A DNA stretch of 64,000 bases. Origin: Candidimonas nitroreducens (GTDB lineage: Bacteria; Pseudomonadota; Gammaproteobacteria; Burkholderiales; Burkholderiaceae_B). Positions 21,885 to 29,851 of the stretch are shown in pieces (position 1 is the stretch's first letter; each line of letters starts with the position of its first letter). The translations under genes and the position numbers were made by a program. Below the pieces are notes generated by a model that was not told where the DNA came from, did no database searches, and saw only the letters and a program-made list of their open reading frames with translations. The stretch lies in contig NZ_NJIH01000007.1 in NCBI RefSeq assembly GCF_002209565.1, forward strand, positions 62,001-126,000, given 5' to 3'.

Positions 21885-23055
21885 CGCGCGCGCATCGCGG
21901 GGCGGGGCCGGTGCTGCGGCCGCCGCGGCCGCTGCTCCCGCGCGCCGTGGGCAGAGCGCCGGGCCGATACGCCAGCTGCAGGGGCTCGTGGCGGCCCTGG
22001 CGCTGGGGGCGGCTGCCTGGGCGCCTGCGGCGGCCTGTCGCGCCACTGCCACTGCCACTGCCACCGCCACTGTCACTGCTACCTCCACAGCTACCACCAT
22101 TGCCGGCGCATCTTGCGCCACGGTGCCCAAAGAAGCCGCTTGCGCCCGCCCCGCCGCTGCTTCCGGCGACCCCGCCCACTCCGCCGCTGCCGCCATCGCC
22201 GCGCAGGATCAAGGCCGCCAGCCTGCCACTCGAGTGGTCACACTGGCGCCGAGCCTGACGGAACTGGCCTATGCGGCGGGCGGCGGCAGCCGCCTGGTGG
22301 GTACCGTCACCAGCAGCGACTATCCGCTCGCGGCGCGGCGCCTGCCGCGGGTCGGCGACGGGATCAACATCAGCCTGGAGCGCCTGTTGTCCCTGAGGCC
22401 CGACCTGGTGCTGGCCTGGCAGCCCTCCGCGGCCACGCGCGCGCTGGCGCCCGCGCTCGGCGCCCTGCATATCCCCCTGGAATATATGGCGCCGCGCAGC
22501 CTGGACGACATCGCCCGCGACGTGTCGCGCGTGGGCAGGCTGCTGGGCACCGCGCCCCAGGCCGACGCGGCAGCCGCGGCGCTGGCAGGGCGCATTGCCC
22601 GCCTGCGCGCGCAATACGGCACGCGGCGCACGATCCGGGTGTTCATCGAGATCGGCACCGACCCTCTGTACACCATAGGGCGCGATGCGCTGCTGAACGA
22701 CGCCTTGCGCACCTGCGGCGGCGTCAACATCTATGCCCAGTCCGCCCTGGCCGCCCCGCAGGTCGTTGCGGAAAGCGTGCTGCTGGCGCGCCCCGAGGCG
22801 ATCATCACCGCCGCGGGTGGGCGCCGCCGGCAGGCACGCCAGGCCTACTGGTCGGCGCTGCGCTTGCCGGCCGCGCAAGCCGGCCGCGTCTATGCCATAG
22901 ACCCGGACGCGCTGTTCCGGCCCGGCCCGCGCCTGATCCAGGCCACGGCAGACCTGTGCCGCGACCTGGATCAGGTACGCGCCGGGCAGCCGGCCACGCC
23001 CGCACGATCCGCGCCAGAGCCGGTTCCAGACCGGGCGCCGCGCCGCCACCCCTGA
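21853..23055 (+). CDS. btuF: Periplasmic cobalamin-binding protein, BtuF-like
   Basis: Binding protein of the helical-backbone class (BtuF/FhuD fold) that would hand corrinoids to an ABC importer. The mature part is clear: RVVTLAPSLTELAYAAGGGS, then LVGTVTSSDYP, LLSLRPDLVLAWQ and GGVNIYAQSALAAPQV. The N-terminus is uncertain. An ATG at 21853 overlaps the end of btuB, and the reading frame then runs through an Ala-rich segment, a hydrophobic stretch (LVAALALGAAAWAPAAA) that could be the signal core, and an Ala-Thr repeat; a GTG at 21988 is another possible start. No btuC or btuD gene follows in the window, so the permease must be encoded elsewhere or be missing. Confidence 0.83.
   Translation: MSSSTCPGACSARASRGGAGAAAAAAAAPARRGQSAGPIRQLQGLVAALALGAAAWAPAAACRATATATATATVTATSTATTIAGASCATVPKEAACARPAAASGDPAHSAAAAIAAQDQGRQPATRVVTLAPSLTELAYAAGGGSRLVGTVTSSDYPLAARRLPRVGDGINISLERLLSLRPDLVLAWQPSAATRALAPALGALHIPLEYMAPRSLDDIARDVSRVGRLLGTAPQADAAAAALAGRIARLRAQYGTRRTIRVFIEIGTDPLYTIGRDALLNDALRTCGGVNIYAQSALAAPQVVAESVLLARPEAIITAAGGRRRQARQAYWSALRLPAAQAGRVYAIDPDALFRPGPRLIQATADLCRDLDQVRAGQPATPARSAPEPVPDRAPRRHP
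22042..22083. repeat. Hexanucleotide repeat (GCCACT-like) in the btuF leader
   Basis: Seven consecutive six-base units of GCCACT or close variants encode an Ala-Thr repeat just after the predicted signal peptide of the BtuF-like protein. The unit is a multiple of three, so changes in copy number would alter linker length without breaking the frame. Confidence 0.7.
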
Positions 23056-23168
23056 GCCGCAGCCAGGGCTGCAAGCGCCAGGCCGCATACCCCGCGCCGT
23101 AGCCCCGGCCGGGAGGCCGTAAAATCACGCGATGCAATCATCACGGTCGTGAATCCGGAATACACAGC

Positions 23169-23990
23169 ATGATCCCCAATACGCTTACCATCGCCGGCGT
23201 CGATCCTTCGGGCGGCGCCGGAATACTGGCCGACGTGAAGACCATGAGCGCGTTGGGCGCCTATGGCATGGCCGTCATCGCCGCCCTCACGGCCCAGAAT
23301 ACGCAAGCGGTCACCGGCATCTCGCCGGTGCCGCCCGATTTCGTCGCGCAGCAGATCGACACCCTGTTCGCCGACGTGCGCGTGGACGCGGTCAAGATCG
23401 GCATGCTGGGCCAGCAGGCAGTGACCCGCCGCGTGGCCGAGCGCATGGCGCACTGGCGCCCGGCGCACCTGGTGCTGGATCCGGTAATGGTCGCCAAGAG
23501 CGGCGACCATCTGCTGGAGCGCAGCGCCGTGCGCGAGCTGCGCGACAGCCTGCTGCCCCTGGCCACCGTGGTCACGCCCAACCTGCCCGAGGCCGGCGTG
23601 CTGCTGGAGTGCAGCCCGGCCCAGAATCTGAAGGAAATGCGCCGCATGGCGGAGCGGCTGCGCCGCCTGTTGAGCGACGACGGCCAGCGCTGGGTATTCC
23701 TCAAGGGCGGCCATCTGCCGGGCAACGACACGGTGGACGTGCTGCACGACGGCGACCGCCTGATCGAACTGCCCGGGCGGCGCATCGACACGCCCAATAC
23801 CCACGGCACCGGCTGCACCCTGTCGGCCGCGCTGGCCGCCCTGCTGCCGCAAAGCGCCGACGTGCCCGAGGCGGCGCGCCGCGCCAAGGCCTACCTGGAA
23901 GCGGCGATCGCCGCGTCCGGCACGCTGCAAGTGGGTTCCGGGCACGGGCCGGTACAACATTTCCACCAGTGGTGGCGGCCGGCCGCCTGA
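23169..23990 (+). CDS. thiD: Hydroxymethylpyrimidine/phosphomethylpyrimidine kinase
   Basis: ThiD phosphorylates HMP and HMP-phosphate to HMP-pyrophosphate for thiamine synthesis. The 273-residue protein is of ribokinase-like fold with AGVDPSGGAGILADVKT at the N-terminus, DPVMVAKSG near residue 101, and the catalytic anion-hole region NTHGTGCTLSAALAA near residue 213. It begins with an ATG 113 bases after the BtuF-like gene and appears to be transcribed alone or with the methyltransferase gene that follows 74 bases later. No other thiamine genes are in the window. The upstream leader shows no thiamine riboswitch. Confidence 0.95.
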   Translation: MIPNTLTIAGVDPSGGAGILADVKTMSALGAYGMAVIAALTAQNTQAVTGISPVPPDFVAQQIDTLFADVRVDAVKIGMLGQQAVTRRVAERMAHWRPAHLVLDPVMVAKSGDHLLERSAVRELRDSLLPLATVVTPNLPEAGVLLECSPAQNLKEMRRMAERLRRLLSDDGQRWVFLKGGHLPGNDTVDVLHDGDRLIELPGRRIDTPNTHGTGCTLSAALAALLPQSADVPEAARRAKAYLEAAIAASGTLQVGSGHGPVQHFHQWWRPAA

Positions 23991-24064
23991 GGCGTGCAGG
24001 CTTCCGGGGCAAAAATTGCAACGAATCAGTACAATACCCTATTGTTTTCAGCACCCAGCCAGCC

Positions 24065-24745
24065 ATGAACATAAGCTCCCCTCCCGAGATCGAACACGCC
24101 CGCTTCAATATGGTCGAGCAGCAGATACGGCCGTGGGACGTGCTCGACGAACGTGTGCTGCAGGCACTGTTCTCGGTGCCGCGCGAGCGCTACGTGCCGC
24201 CCGCCATGCAGGCCCTGGCCTTCTCCGACCTGGAAATCCCGCTGGAGGTCAATTCGGTCAACACGCGCGAAACCATGCTCAGCCCCAAGGTCGAGGCGCG
24301 CCTGGCCCAGGAATTGCAGCTCAAGCCCAGCGACTGCGTGCTGGAAATCGGCACGGGCTCGGGCTACCAGGCGGCGCTGCTGGGCCAGCTGGCCCAGCAG
24401 ATCACCAGCATCGAGATCAACAGCCGCCTGTCGGCGTTCGCGCAGCAGAACCTGCAGCGCAACCACGTCAGCAATGTCAAGGTGGAAACGGGTGACGCCC
24501 ACGCCGGCTGGGGCACCACCGAATACGACGCAATCCTGGTCACCGGCTCGGTGCCGACCGTGCCCGACGCCCTCAAGTATCAGCTGCGCATCGGCGGGCG
24601 CATGGTGGTGGTAGTGGGCCAGCAGCCCGTCATGACGGCCTGCCGCATCACCCGCACCAGCGCCGCCAGCTTCGACACCACCTGCCTGTTCGACACCGTC
24701 ATCAAGCCCCTGCGCGGCGTCTCGGTCTCGAAGTTCAAGTTCTAG
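24065..24745 (+). CDS. pcm: PCMT-family protein-L-isoaspartate O-methyltransferase
   Basis: S-adenosylmethionine-dependent methyltransferase of the protein-isoaspartate repair family, 226 residues. The N-terminus ARFNMVEQQIRPWDVLDERV and the motif I LEIGTGSGYQAALLGQLA are clear, as are the acidic motif ITSIEINSRL and EYDAILVTGSVPTVPDAL. In Burkholderiales a protein of this type usually precedes a tolC-like gene and a rhodanese gene; neither is found here. The start ATG at 24065 fits the family, and longer upstream reading is a frame artefact of thiD. Whether it acts on isoaspartyl residues or another substrate is not established for this branch. Confidence 0.85.
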   Translation: MNISSPPEIEHARFNMVEQQIRPWDVLDERVLQALFSVPRERYVPPAMQALAFSDLEIPLEVNSVNTRETMLSPKVEARLAQELQLKPSDCVLEIGTGSGYQAALLGQLAQQITSIEINSRLSAFAQQNLQRNHVSNVKVETGDAHAGWGTTEYDAILVTGSVPTVPDALKYQLRIGGRMVVVVGQQPVMTACRITRTSAASFDTTCLFDTVIKPLRGVSVSKFKF

Positions 24746-24808
24746 GCTGCAGTCCTCGGGAAAGCTGGCCGTGCGGCGCAATGCCGCCTGCCCGCAACAG
24801 GGCCGGCT

Positions 24809-25243
24809 TCATGCCTTCAGGCGGGTGAACTGGCTGCGAGGCAGCAAACGCCTGAAATCCGCGTCGAAACTGACCACATGCTCACCCTGGTGAATGGCCG
24901 CAGCGGCCAGCCAGGCGTCCGGCACAGCGTTGGCAGAAAGATTCTTTTCCGTGCACAGTTGACGCAGGCACGCCCATTCTCCGCCCAGTTCGGCCTGCTC
25001 CACGCCAGGAGCCTCCAATAGCGCGTCCATGAATTGCAGTGCCTCGGACATGGGCGTAGGTTGCACAAATATCTTCGGATGCGTCACCAGCCTGAGGAAG
25101 CTTGCTATCACCATGGGCTGCAGACTCAATGGCATTCCCCGGCCGGCATCGGCAACGGCCTGCTCCAGCCACAAGCGCGCGGGCGCATGATGAGGATGGT
25201 CGCTGCGCGACGCGGCAACCAGGATATTGACGTCAGGAGTCAC
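24809..25243 (-). CDS. PIN-domain toxin, VapC-like
   Basis: Predicted Mg-dependent endoribonuclease toxin of 144 residues. Acidic active-site residues of the PIN fold are visible at Asp4 (TPDVNIL), Asp109 (VPDAWLAAAA) and Asp127/Asp129 (SFDADFRRL). The acidic residue usually found near position 42 is not obvious in the ASFLRLVTHPKIF region, a pattern shared by one VapC subfamily. The ATG overlaps the end of the antitoxin gene by 11 bases, the usual arrangement. VapC toxins typically cut tRNA or rRNA when the antitoxin is degraded. The cassette is flanked by repeat relics at 25533-25592, suggesting acquisition. Confidence 0.85.
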   Translation of the reverse strand: MTPDVNILVAASRSDHPHHAPARLWLEQAVADAGRGMPLSLQPMVIASFLRLVTHPKIFVQPTPMSEALQFMDALLEAPGVEQAELGGEWACLRQLCTEKNLSANAVPDAWLAAAAIHQGEHVVSFDADFRRLLPRSQFTRLKA

Positions 25244-25472
25244 GATCAGCCGCGTCCAGCAGCGCTTTGTTGCTCAGGCCGTCGAGCCCCGGCATCAGGC
25301 CGCCTTTGCCCTGGTGGATCGGCAGGCGCACGGGCCTGGCCGGCAGCCGCCGCCTGCGCAGACGCAACTGCAGCCCTTCCTCGATCAGGCGAGTCAGTGT
25401 AGTGCGCTGTTGCGCGGCCAGCGCCTTGGCCTCGGTGAGCAAAGAGTCATTCAGGTCGAGAGTGGTTTTCAT
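25233..25472 (-). CDS. VapB-like antitoxin with ribbon-helix-helix N-terminus
   Basis: A 79-residue protein beginning MKTTLDLNDSLLTEAKALAA, a ribbon-helix-helix DNA-binding start typical of VapB/DUF2191 antitoxins, followed by a basic linker (LRLRRRRLPARP) and an acidic C-terminus likely to wrap the toxin. It overlaps the toxin gene, so the two are translated together. A strong dyad centred at 25494-25495 lies 14 bases upstream of the start and probably mediates autorepression by the toxin-antitoxin complex. Confidence 0.83.
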   Translation of the reverse strand: MKTTLDLNDSLLTEAKALAAQQRTTLTRLIEEGLQLRLRRRRLPARPVRLPIHQGKGGLMPGLDGLSNKALLDAADRDS

Positions 25473-25476
25473 GATC

Positions 25477-25514
25477 GGCCATATGGATACAGATTTCTGT
25501 ATTCATATTAGGCC
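25477..25514 (-). promoter_or_regulatory. Dyad operator of the toxin-antitoxin operon
   Basis: The centre is the perfect palindrome ATACAGA-TT-TCTGTAT (25487-25502), and the symmetry continues outwards imperfectly through ATATG/CATAT to GGCC on both sides. Its place immediately before the antitoxin start matches autoregulatory operators of RHH antitoxins. Binding is inferred, not shown. Confidence 0.65.
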
Positions 25515-25532
25515 TACAGCTCTTCAGGTGCA

Positions 25533-25592
25533 AGCGGACATTTCACGAGCTATAAAACCGGCCATTTCTATTTGCTCCCGACAGCGGACATT
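25533..25592. repeat. Three spaced copies of an AGCGGACATT-like motif, possible insertion-sequence end
   Basis: The motif AGCGGACATTT (25533-25543), ACCGGCCATTT (25557-25567) and AGCGGACATTC (25582-25592) recurs with a spacing of 24-25 bases. Several short terminal repeats in a row are typical of IS21-family ends. No transposase gene is nearby, so this would be a relic. The assignment to IS21 is from memory of the general pattern only. Confidence 0.35.
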
Positions 25593-25643
25593 CTTGTCCA
25601 AAGGGCGTGCCCTGCGAGGGCGCCCCTCTGGGGACGAACAGGC

Positions 25644-26126
25644 CTAGCCGCGGATCTTGCGCACCAGCGCGGTGGTGGAGCGCTCGTATTCGAAGGGTAT
25701 GGCCACCGCGCGGCCGCCCCAGCTTTGCACGCTGGCCGTCTCGGGCAGGCTCTGCATGTCGTAGTCGCCGCCCTTGACGATGACGTCGGGCCGCAGCTGT
25801 TCGATCAGGGCCTGGGGCGTGTCTTCGTCGAAGCTGGTCACCACGGTCACGCAAGCCAGCGCCGCCAGCAGCGCGGCGCGATCCGGCAGGCTGTTCAGCG
25901 GGCGCTCGGGGCCCTTGCCCAGGCGCCGGGCCGATGCGTCGGTATTGACCGCCACCACCAGCGTGGCGCCCAGCTGCGCGGCGGCGTCCAGGTAGGTGGC
26001 ATGGCCGCGATGCAGGATGTCGAAGACGCCATTGGTGAAGATCAGCGGCCGCGGCAGGCTGCCGTTGCGCACCGCGGCCACGCAGGCCTCGCGGCTAAGC
26101 ACTTTGGATTCGAAACGCGCCGGCAT
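25644..26126 (-). CDS. rfaE2: D-glycero-beta-D-manno-heptose 1-phosphate adenylyltransferase
   Basis: Stand-alone counterpart of the C-terminal half of HldE. It transfers AMP to heptose-1-phosphate to make ADP-heptose for the LPS inner core. The 160-residue protein has the nucleotidyltransferase signature FTNGVFDILHRGHATYL (HxGH), KGPERPLNSLPDRAALLA, and KGGDY. The longer upstream reading adds unrelated residues, so I start at the ATG at 26126. The kinase half is not in the window. It fits the window's other LPS genes (kdsD, kdsC, lptCAB) functionally though not in position. Its TAG stop is followed by GCCTGTTC, weakly like element A. Confidence 0.93.
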   Translation of the reverse strand: MPARFESKVLSREACVAAVRNGSLPRPLIFTNGVFDILHRGHATYLDAAAQLGATLVVAVNTDASARRLGKGPERPLNSLPDRAALLAALACVTVVTSFDEDTPQALIEQLRPDVIVKGGDYDMQSLPETASVQSWGGRAVAIPFEYERSTTALVRKIRG

Positions 26127-26224
26127 GGTGTGGGGATACTTATGTCTCGGAATGAAAAACGGCAGGAGGCAAACGCCCGGGTATCGATGCGGAACACGGG
26201 CCGGGCCCGCGCCTGGGGCCTGCC

Positions 26225-27079
26225 TCAGGCCAGCGCCGGCGCTTCGCGCAGCAGGCTCTTGCGATAGCGGTTCAGATCCTGCACGGTATCGAAGGTGCTG
26301 TCCATCAGCAACGACAGATTGTGCAGTATGCGCGAACTGACCTTGTTTTCCCACACGTTGTCGAAGCAGATCTGGTTGTCCAGCCAGTTCTCGAGCCAGC
26401 CCGGCGTGGGCAGCCGGCACTGCACGGTGTCATCGGGATACAGGCTCTTGTTGACGTGCAGATTGGTCGGATGCAGCGCCTGGGGAGTGCGGTGCGCCGA
26501 GGCCATCAGCACGCCGATCTTGGAAAAAGCCAGCCGCGCCTGCCGCGCCCAATCGCTGCCGCGGCTTACCAGCGCACGCTTCATGTAGCGCAGGTAGGCA
26601 CCCGCGTGGCGCGCCTCGTCCTGCGAAATAATGCGGTAGATGGCCTTGATGACGGGCTCGGTATGCCATTCCGAGGCGCGCCGGTACCAATGATTCAGCC
26701 GTACCTCGCCGCAGAAGTGCAGCATCAGGGTTTCCAGCGCCGGCGCCGGGTCGAAGTCGAAGCGCACCTTGTGCAATTCTTCTTCGGAAGGCACCAGTTC
26801 GGGGCGGAAGCGCCGCAGGTATTCGATCAGAGCCAGGGAATGCTTCTGTTCCTCGAAGAACCAGATCGACATGAAGGCGCAGAAATCGCTGTCGCCGCGG
26901 TTGTCGCGCAGGAACATTTCGGTGGCGGGCAGCGCCGCCCATTCCGTAATGGCATTCATCTTGATGGTGTAGGCCTGCTCGTCCGACAGCTTGGCGGCGT
27001 CGAAATCGTCCCAGGGAATATCGGTGTCCATATTCCAGCGCACCGCTTCCATCGATTTGAACAATTCAGGATATAGCAT
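26225..27079 (-). CDS. Ferritin-like di-iron protein, acyl-ACP-desaturase type
   Basis: Protein of 284 residues with a full set of carboxylate-bridged di-iron ligands: Glu46, Glu77xxHis80 (FFEEQKHS), Glu125 and Glu155xxHis158 (SQDEARHAG). This E/ExxH/E/ExxH pattern is that of acyl-ACP desaturases and bacterial multicomponent monooxygenases. The length and the WFFEEQKHSLALIEYL segment suggest a soluble oxygenase or desaturase, but no reductase or ferredoxin gene is adjacent. The start ATG has a strong GGGGGGA upstream. A 98-base gap separates it from rfaE2. The substrate is unknown; a role in fatty acid or aromatic oxidation is only a guess. Confidence 0.75.
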   Translation of the reverse strand: MLYPELFKSMEAVRWNMDTDIPWDDFDAAKLSDEQAYTIKMNAITEWAALPATEMFLRDNRGDSDFCAFMSIWFFEEQKHSLALIEYLRRFRPELVPSEEELHKVRFDFDPAPALETLMLHFCGEVRLNHWYRRASEWHTEPVIKAIYRIISQDEARHAGAYLRYMKRALVSRGSDWARQARLAFSKIGVLMASAHRTPQALHPTNLHVNKSLYPDDTVQCRLPTPGWLENWLDNQICFDNVWENKVSSRILHNLSLLMDSTFDTVQDLNRYRKSLLREAPALA

Positions 27080-27414
27080 GGGATCCCCCCTTTAATTCAG
27101 CCGTGGCGGCCCGCCGGCCCGGCGTACTGCAGTTGTCGTTCCATCGGACGGCGCTGCATCGGGCCGCTACCGTCGGGCGGGCGCCCCGCTGGGCAGCGCT
27201 GCGTCGGCCGGCGCTCCCGGCGCCTCGATTAGAACCGAGTTATTGGTCAATATGATGTCCGCCCATACCGCAAGAGGGCTTATTTATACAGATTCACAGG
27301 CGAAAAGACGGCCGTGCCGTCCCCTCCGCCCTGCGGCTTGCAGCTTCCGCGGCTTCCTTCCATGGCTGCGCGGCCCGGCCCCGGACAAGCCCGCCCCTGA
27401 GCCGCAAGCGTGCA
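27080..27414. other. Gene-free spacer, 335 bp
   Basis: No coding sequence is supported here. The half near 27225-27310 is richer in A and T than its surroundings and probably holds the promoter of the leftward di-iron protein gene; a TTGACC occurs on the minus strand near 27243, but without a well-spaced -10. The remainder is GC-rich with short GGCC palindromes. I see no riboswitch, RNA gene or repeat from the two families found elsewhere. Confidence 0.5.
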
Positions 27415-28971
27415 TCAGTGGCGTGTCAGTGCCCAGATGGCCACCCCCACCGCCGCGGCCAGCACCGCCGCCAGCGTGGTCAGCAGGCGATTGGTGTGTT
27501 CCTGAGCGCGCCGCATGCGCTGCAGCTCGTCGTGCATCTGCGGCTCTATATAGGGACGCATCAAATTGGCATGCACCAGGCGCGGCAGCTGCGGCAGCAT
27601 CTGCACCCATTGCCCCGCCTCTTGCTCGACGCGCTGGCGCAGACCCGACAAGCCGACCCGCTGGCGCATCCATTTTTCCAGATAGGGCTTGGCGGTCTTC
27701 CAGAGATCGAGGTCGGGGTCGAGATCGCGCCCCATGCCCTCGACGTTCAGCAGCGTCTTCTGCAACAGCACCAGCTGCGGCTGGATCTCGACGTTGAAAC
27801 GGCGCGAGGTCTGGAACAGCCGCAATAATACCTGCCCGAGCGATATTTCGGCCAGCGGCCGGTCGAAATAAGGTTCGCAGACCGCCCGCACCGCCCCCTC
27901 GAGCTCTTCCTCGCGGGTCTGCGGCGGCACCCAGCCCGACTCGATGTGCAGCTGCGCCACACGCCGGTAGTCGCGCCGGAAGAAGGCCAGGAAATTCTGC
28001 GCCAGATAGTTCTTGTCGAACTCGGACAACGAGCCGACGATGCCGAAATCCAGGGCAATATAGCGTCCGAGCGTCTCGGGCTGATCCGACACATAAATAT
28101 TGCCCGGATGCATGTCGGCATGGAAGAAGCCGTCGGTGAAGACCTGCATGAAGAAGATCTCTACGCCGGTGCGCGCCAGCAGACGGATATCGACACCGGC
28201 CGCATGCAGGCGATCCATCTGGCTGACCGGTATGCCGTACATGCGCTCCATGGTGAAGACCGTAGTGGCGCAATATTCCCAGATGACCTCGGGCACCATC
28301 AGCAGGTTCTCGCGCCCCGTGCCCGGCCCGAAATTGCGCCGCAGCTGGCTGCAGTTGGACGCCTCGCGGATCAGGTCGAGCTCGTCGTGCAGGTATTTGT
28401 CGAATTCGGCCACCACCTCGCGCGGCTTGAGGCGTCGGCCGTCGGGCACCAGGCGCTCGACCAGCCCCGCCAGCGCGCGCAGCAGCGTCAGATCTTTCTC
28501 GATTACAGCCAGCATGCCCGGGCGCAGCACCTTGACCGCCACCTTGCGGCCATCGTGCAGCTCGGCGAAATGCACCTGGGCGATAGAGGCCGAGGCCACC
28601 GGATCGGTCTCGAAATGCGCGAACAACACATGCGGCGAAGCCCCCAGCGCCGCCTCTATGCTGGCTGCGGCCTGCTCGGAAGGAAACGGCGGCACCTTGT
28701 CCTGCAGGCGCGCCAGCTCGGTGGCCACGTCGTGCGGAATCAGGTCGCGGCGGGTGGACAGCACCTGGCCGAACTTGACGAAGATAGGCCCGAGGGATTC
28801 CAGCGCCAGGCGCAGGCGCACGCCGCGCGGCGTGCGCGGCGGCCGGCCGAAGCGCACGATGCGCAACAGCCCGTGAGCCAGCGGATGCTTGATGCTGGAG
28901 AGCAGCAGCTCGTCGAGCCGATAACGCAGCCCCACGAAGATGATGCGTACCAGGCGCAACAGCGTCAGCAT
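27415..28971 (-). CDS. ubiB: Ubiquinone biosynthesis regulatory kinase-like protein UbiB
   Basis: Membrane-associated atypical kinase/ATPase of the ADCK/UbiB family needed for the aerobic ring-hydroxylation phase of ubiquinone synthesis. The 518-residue protein carries the KxGQ motif ([15 protein letters not shown]), the Ala-rich loop [19 protein letters not shown] with the invariant Lys, [11 protein letters not shown] and the DFG triad. The C-terminus has two predicted membrane helices ([20 protein letters not shown]). It begins three bases after the ubiJ stop, so the two genes are coupled. Order ubiE, Tim44 gene, ubiJ, ubiB in one direction suggests a shared transcription unit interrupted by a terminator after the Tim44 gene. 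Confidence 0.96.
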   Translation of the reverse strand: MLTLLRLVRIIFVGLRYRLDELLLSSIKHPLAHGLLRIVRFGRPPRTPRGVRLRLALESLGPIFVKFGQVLSTRRDLIPHDVATELARLQDKVPPFPSEQAAASIEAALGASPHVLFAHFETDPVASASIAQVHFAELHDGRKVAVKVLRPGMLAVIEKDLTLLRALAGLVERLVPDGRRLKPREVVAEFDKYLHDELDLIREASNCSQLRRNFGPGTGRENLLMVPEVIWEYCATTVFTMERMYGIPVSQMDRLHAAGVDIRLLARTGVEIFFMQVFTDGFFHADMHPGNIYVSDQPETLGRYIALDFGIVGSLSEFDKNYLAQNFLAFFRRDYRRVAQLHIESGWVPPQTREEELEGAVRAVCEPYFDRPLAEISLGQVLLRLFQTSRRFNVEIQPQLVLLQKTLLNVEGMGRDLDPDLDLWKTAKPYLEKWMRQRVGLSGLRQRVEQEAGQWVQMLPQLPRLVHANLMRPYIEPQMHDELQRMRRAQEHTNRLLTTLAAVLAAAVGVAIWALTRH

Positions 28972-28974
28972 GGC

Positions 28975-29004
28975 CTAGAGCCTGTCTGTGCTAAAAGAAG
29001 TGCC
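28975..29004 (+). repeat. Element A half copy forming the end of ubiJ
   Basis: The plus strand reads CTAGAGCCTGTCTGTGCTAA then AAGAAGTGCC, matching the element A core and the AAAGAAGTGCC tail that follows the complete hairpin at 58903-58954. On the coding strand it provides the last ten or so codons of ubiJ and its TAG stop. Confidence 0.72.
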
Positions 29005-29625
29005 GCACTGGCGGGCACGCGACTCGAGCCCGGCGGCACGCCGTTCCAGCCCGTCGAGCGTGGCCTGCATGCGCGCCAGGTCATCGCGCCATTGCTCGTA
29101 TTCGGGGCGCCCGAGCAGGCTGCGGCTTTCTTCGGTCAGATATTCGCCCACATTGCCGGCCAGGCGCTCGCCGGCCCGGCGCACGCCACGACGCAATATG
29201 CGCGCGCCGCCCAGCAGGCGCAGCGCGGCCACGTCGCCCACCAGGTTCGCCAGCTCGGCTTCGACGTCCCAGCGCAGGTCGCGCGCCAGCTCGGAAACCA
29301 GCTGCGCCAGCCCGGCATCGCCCTGCACATGCAGCAGCGCCGCGATCTCGTCGGGCTGGCCGCTGCGCAGGGCCGCGGCCAGCCGCCCCAGGCGATCCGC
29401 CGCAACGGTAAGCGTGACGTCCGGCACGACAGCCGGATCGGACGCCGTCACATAGCCATCGGCCTGTATCGACAGGCTTGCCGCATAGCGGCCCGCGATA
29501 AAGCGCACCGTCTTGCCGGAGTGGCGAGCCAGGCGATCCCGCGCCCATTCTTCGCGCCGCAGCAACTGCTTGAGCGCACGCGCAGCGACCACGGCGGGGG
29601 CCAGAAATGAGGGAATCGGGAACAT
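28975..29625 (-). CDS. ubiJ: Ubiquinone biosynthesis accessory factor UbiJ
   Basis: UbiJ is an SCP2-domain lipid-binding protein that scaffolds the soluble Ubi complex. The 216-residue product starts MFPIPSFLAPAVVAARALKQ (ATG at 29625; longer reading adds an unrelated basic leader). It contains the SCP2-like core around RFIAGRYAASLSIQADGYV and DVTLTVAADRLGRLAAALRSGQPD, then a helical C-terminal half. The final residues CGTSFSTDRL and the stop codon are encoded by an element A copy, so the native C-terminus seems to have been replaced or extended. The gene sits directly upstream of ubiB, as in many proteobacteria. Confidence 0.9.
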   Translation of the reverse strand: MFPIPSFLAPAVVAARALKQLLRREEWARDRLARHSGKTVRFIAGRYAASLSIQADGYVTASDPAVVPDVTLTVAADRLGRLAAALRSGQPDEIAALLHVQGDAGLAQLVSELARDLRWDVEAELANLVGDVAALRLLGGARILRRGVRRAGERLAGNVGEYLTEESRSLLGRPEYEQWRDDLARMQATLDGLERRAAGLESRARQCGTSFSTDRL

Positions 29626-29777
29626 ACGGAACTGGCCGCGAACGCGGCGGAAGTATTCGGAAATAAATGGGCGAAGCTTAGAGTTTAACGGTTTTGCGGC
29701 GCAAGAGGGCGCGGGCCTGCGTGCGCAAACAGGGCCCCGCATCGGCGGAGCAAGCACCCGAGGGCGGCCGCGCAAAA

Positions 29778-29801
29778 AAACCCGGACGCAAGCCCGGGTT
29801 T
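29778..29801 (-). terminator. Rho-independent terminator after the Tim44-domain gene
   Basis: Perfect 8-base stem AAACCCGG/CCGGGTTT (29778-29785 and 29794-29801) with an 8-base loop. On the minus strand it is followed by a run of T (the A-run at 29774-29780), as expected for intrinsic termination. A second small hairpin CCAGGA/TCCTGG (29811-29830) lies closer to the stop codon. Confidence 0.8.
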
Positions 29802-29851
29802 GGAAAAGCCCCAGGAGAGAACGATCCTGGAGCGTGCTCAATCGATATGCC

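Noticed and set aside
25533-25643. An intact insertion sequence beside the toxin-antitoxin pair
   Set aside because: Only short repeated motifs are present in about 110 bases; there is no transposase gene or matching second end.
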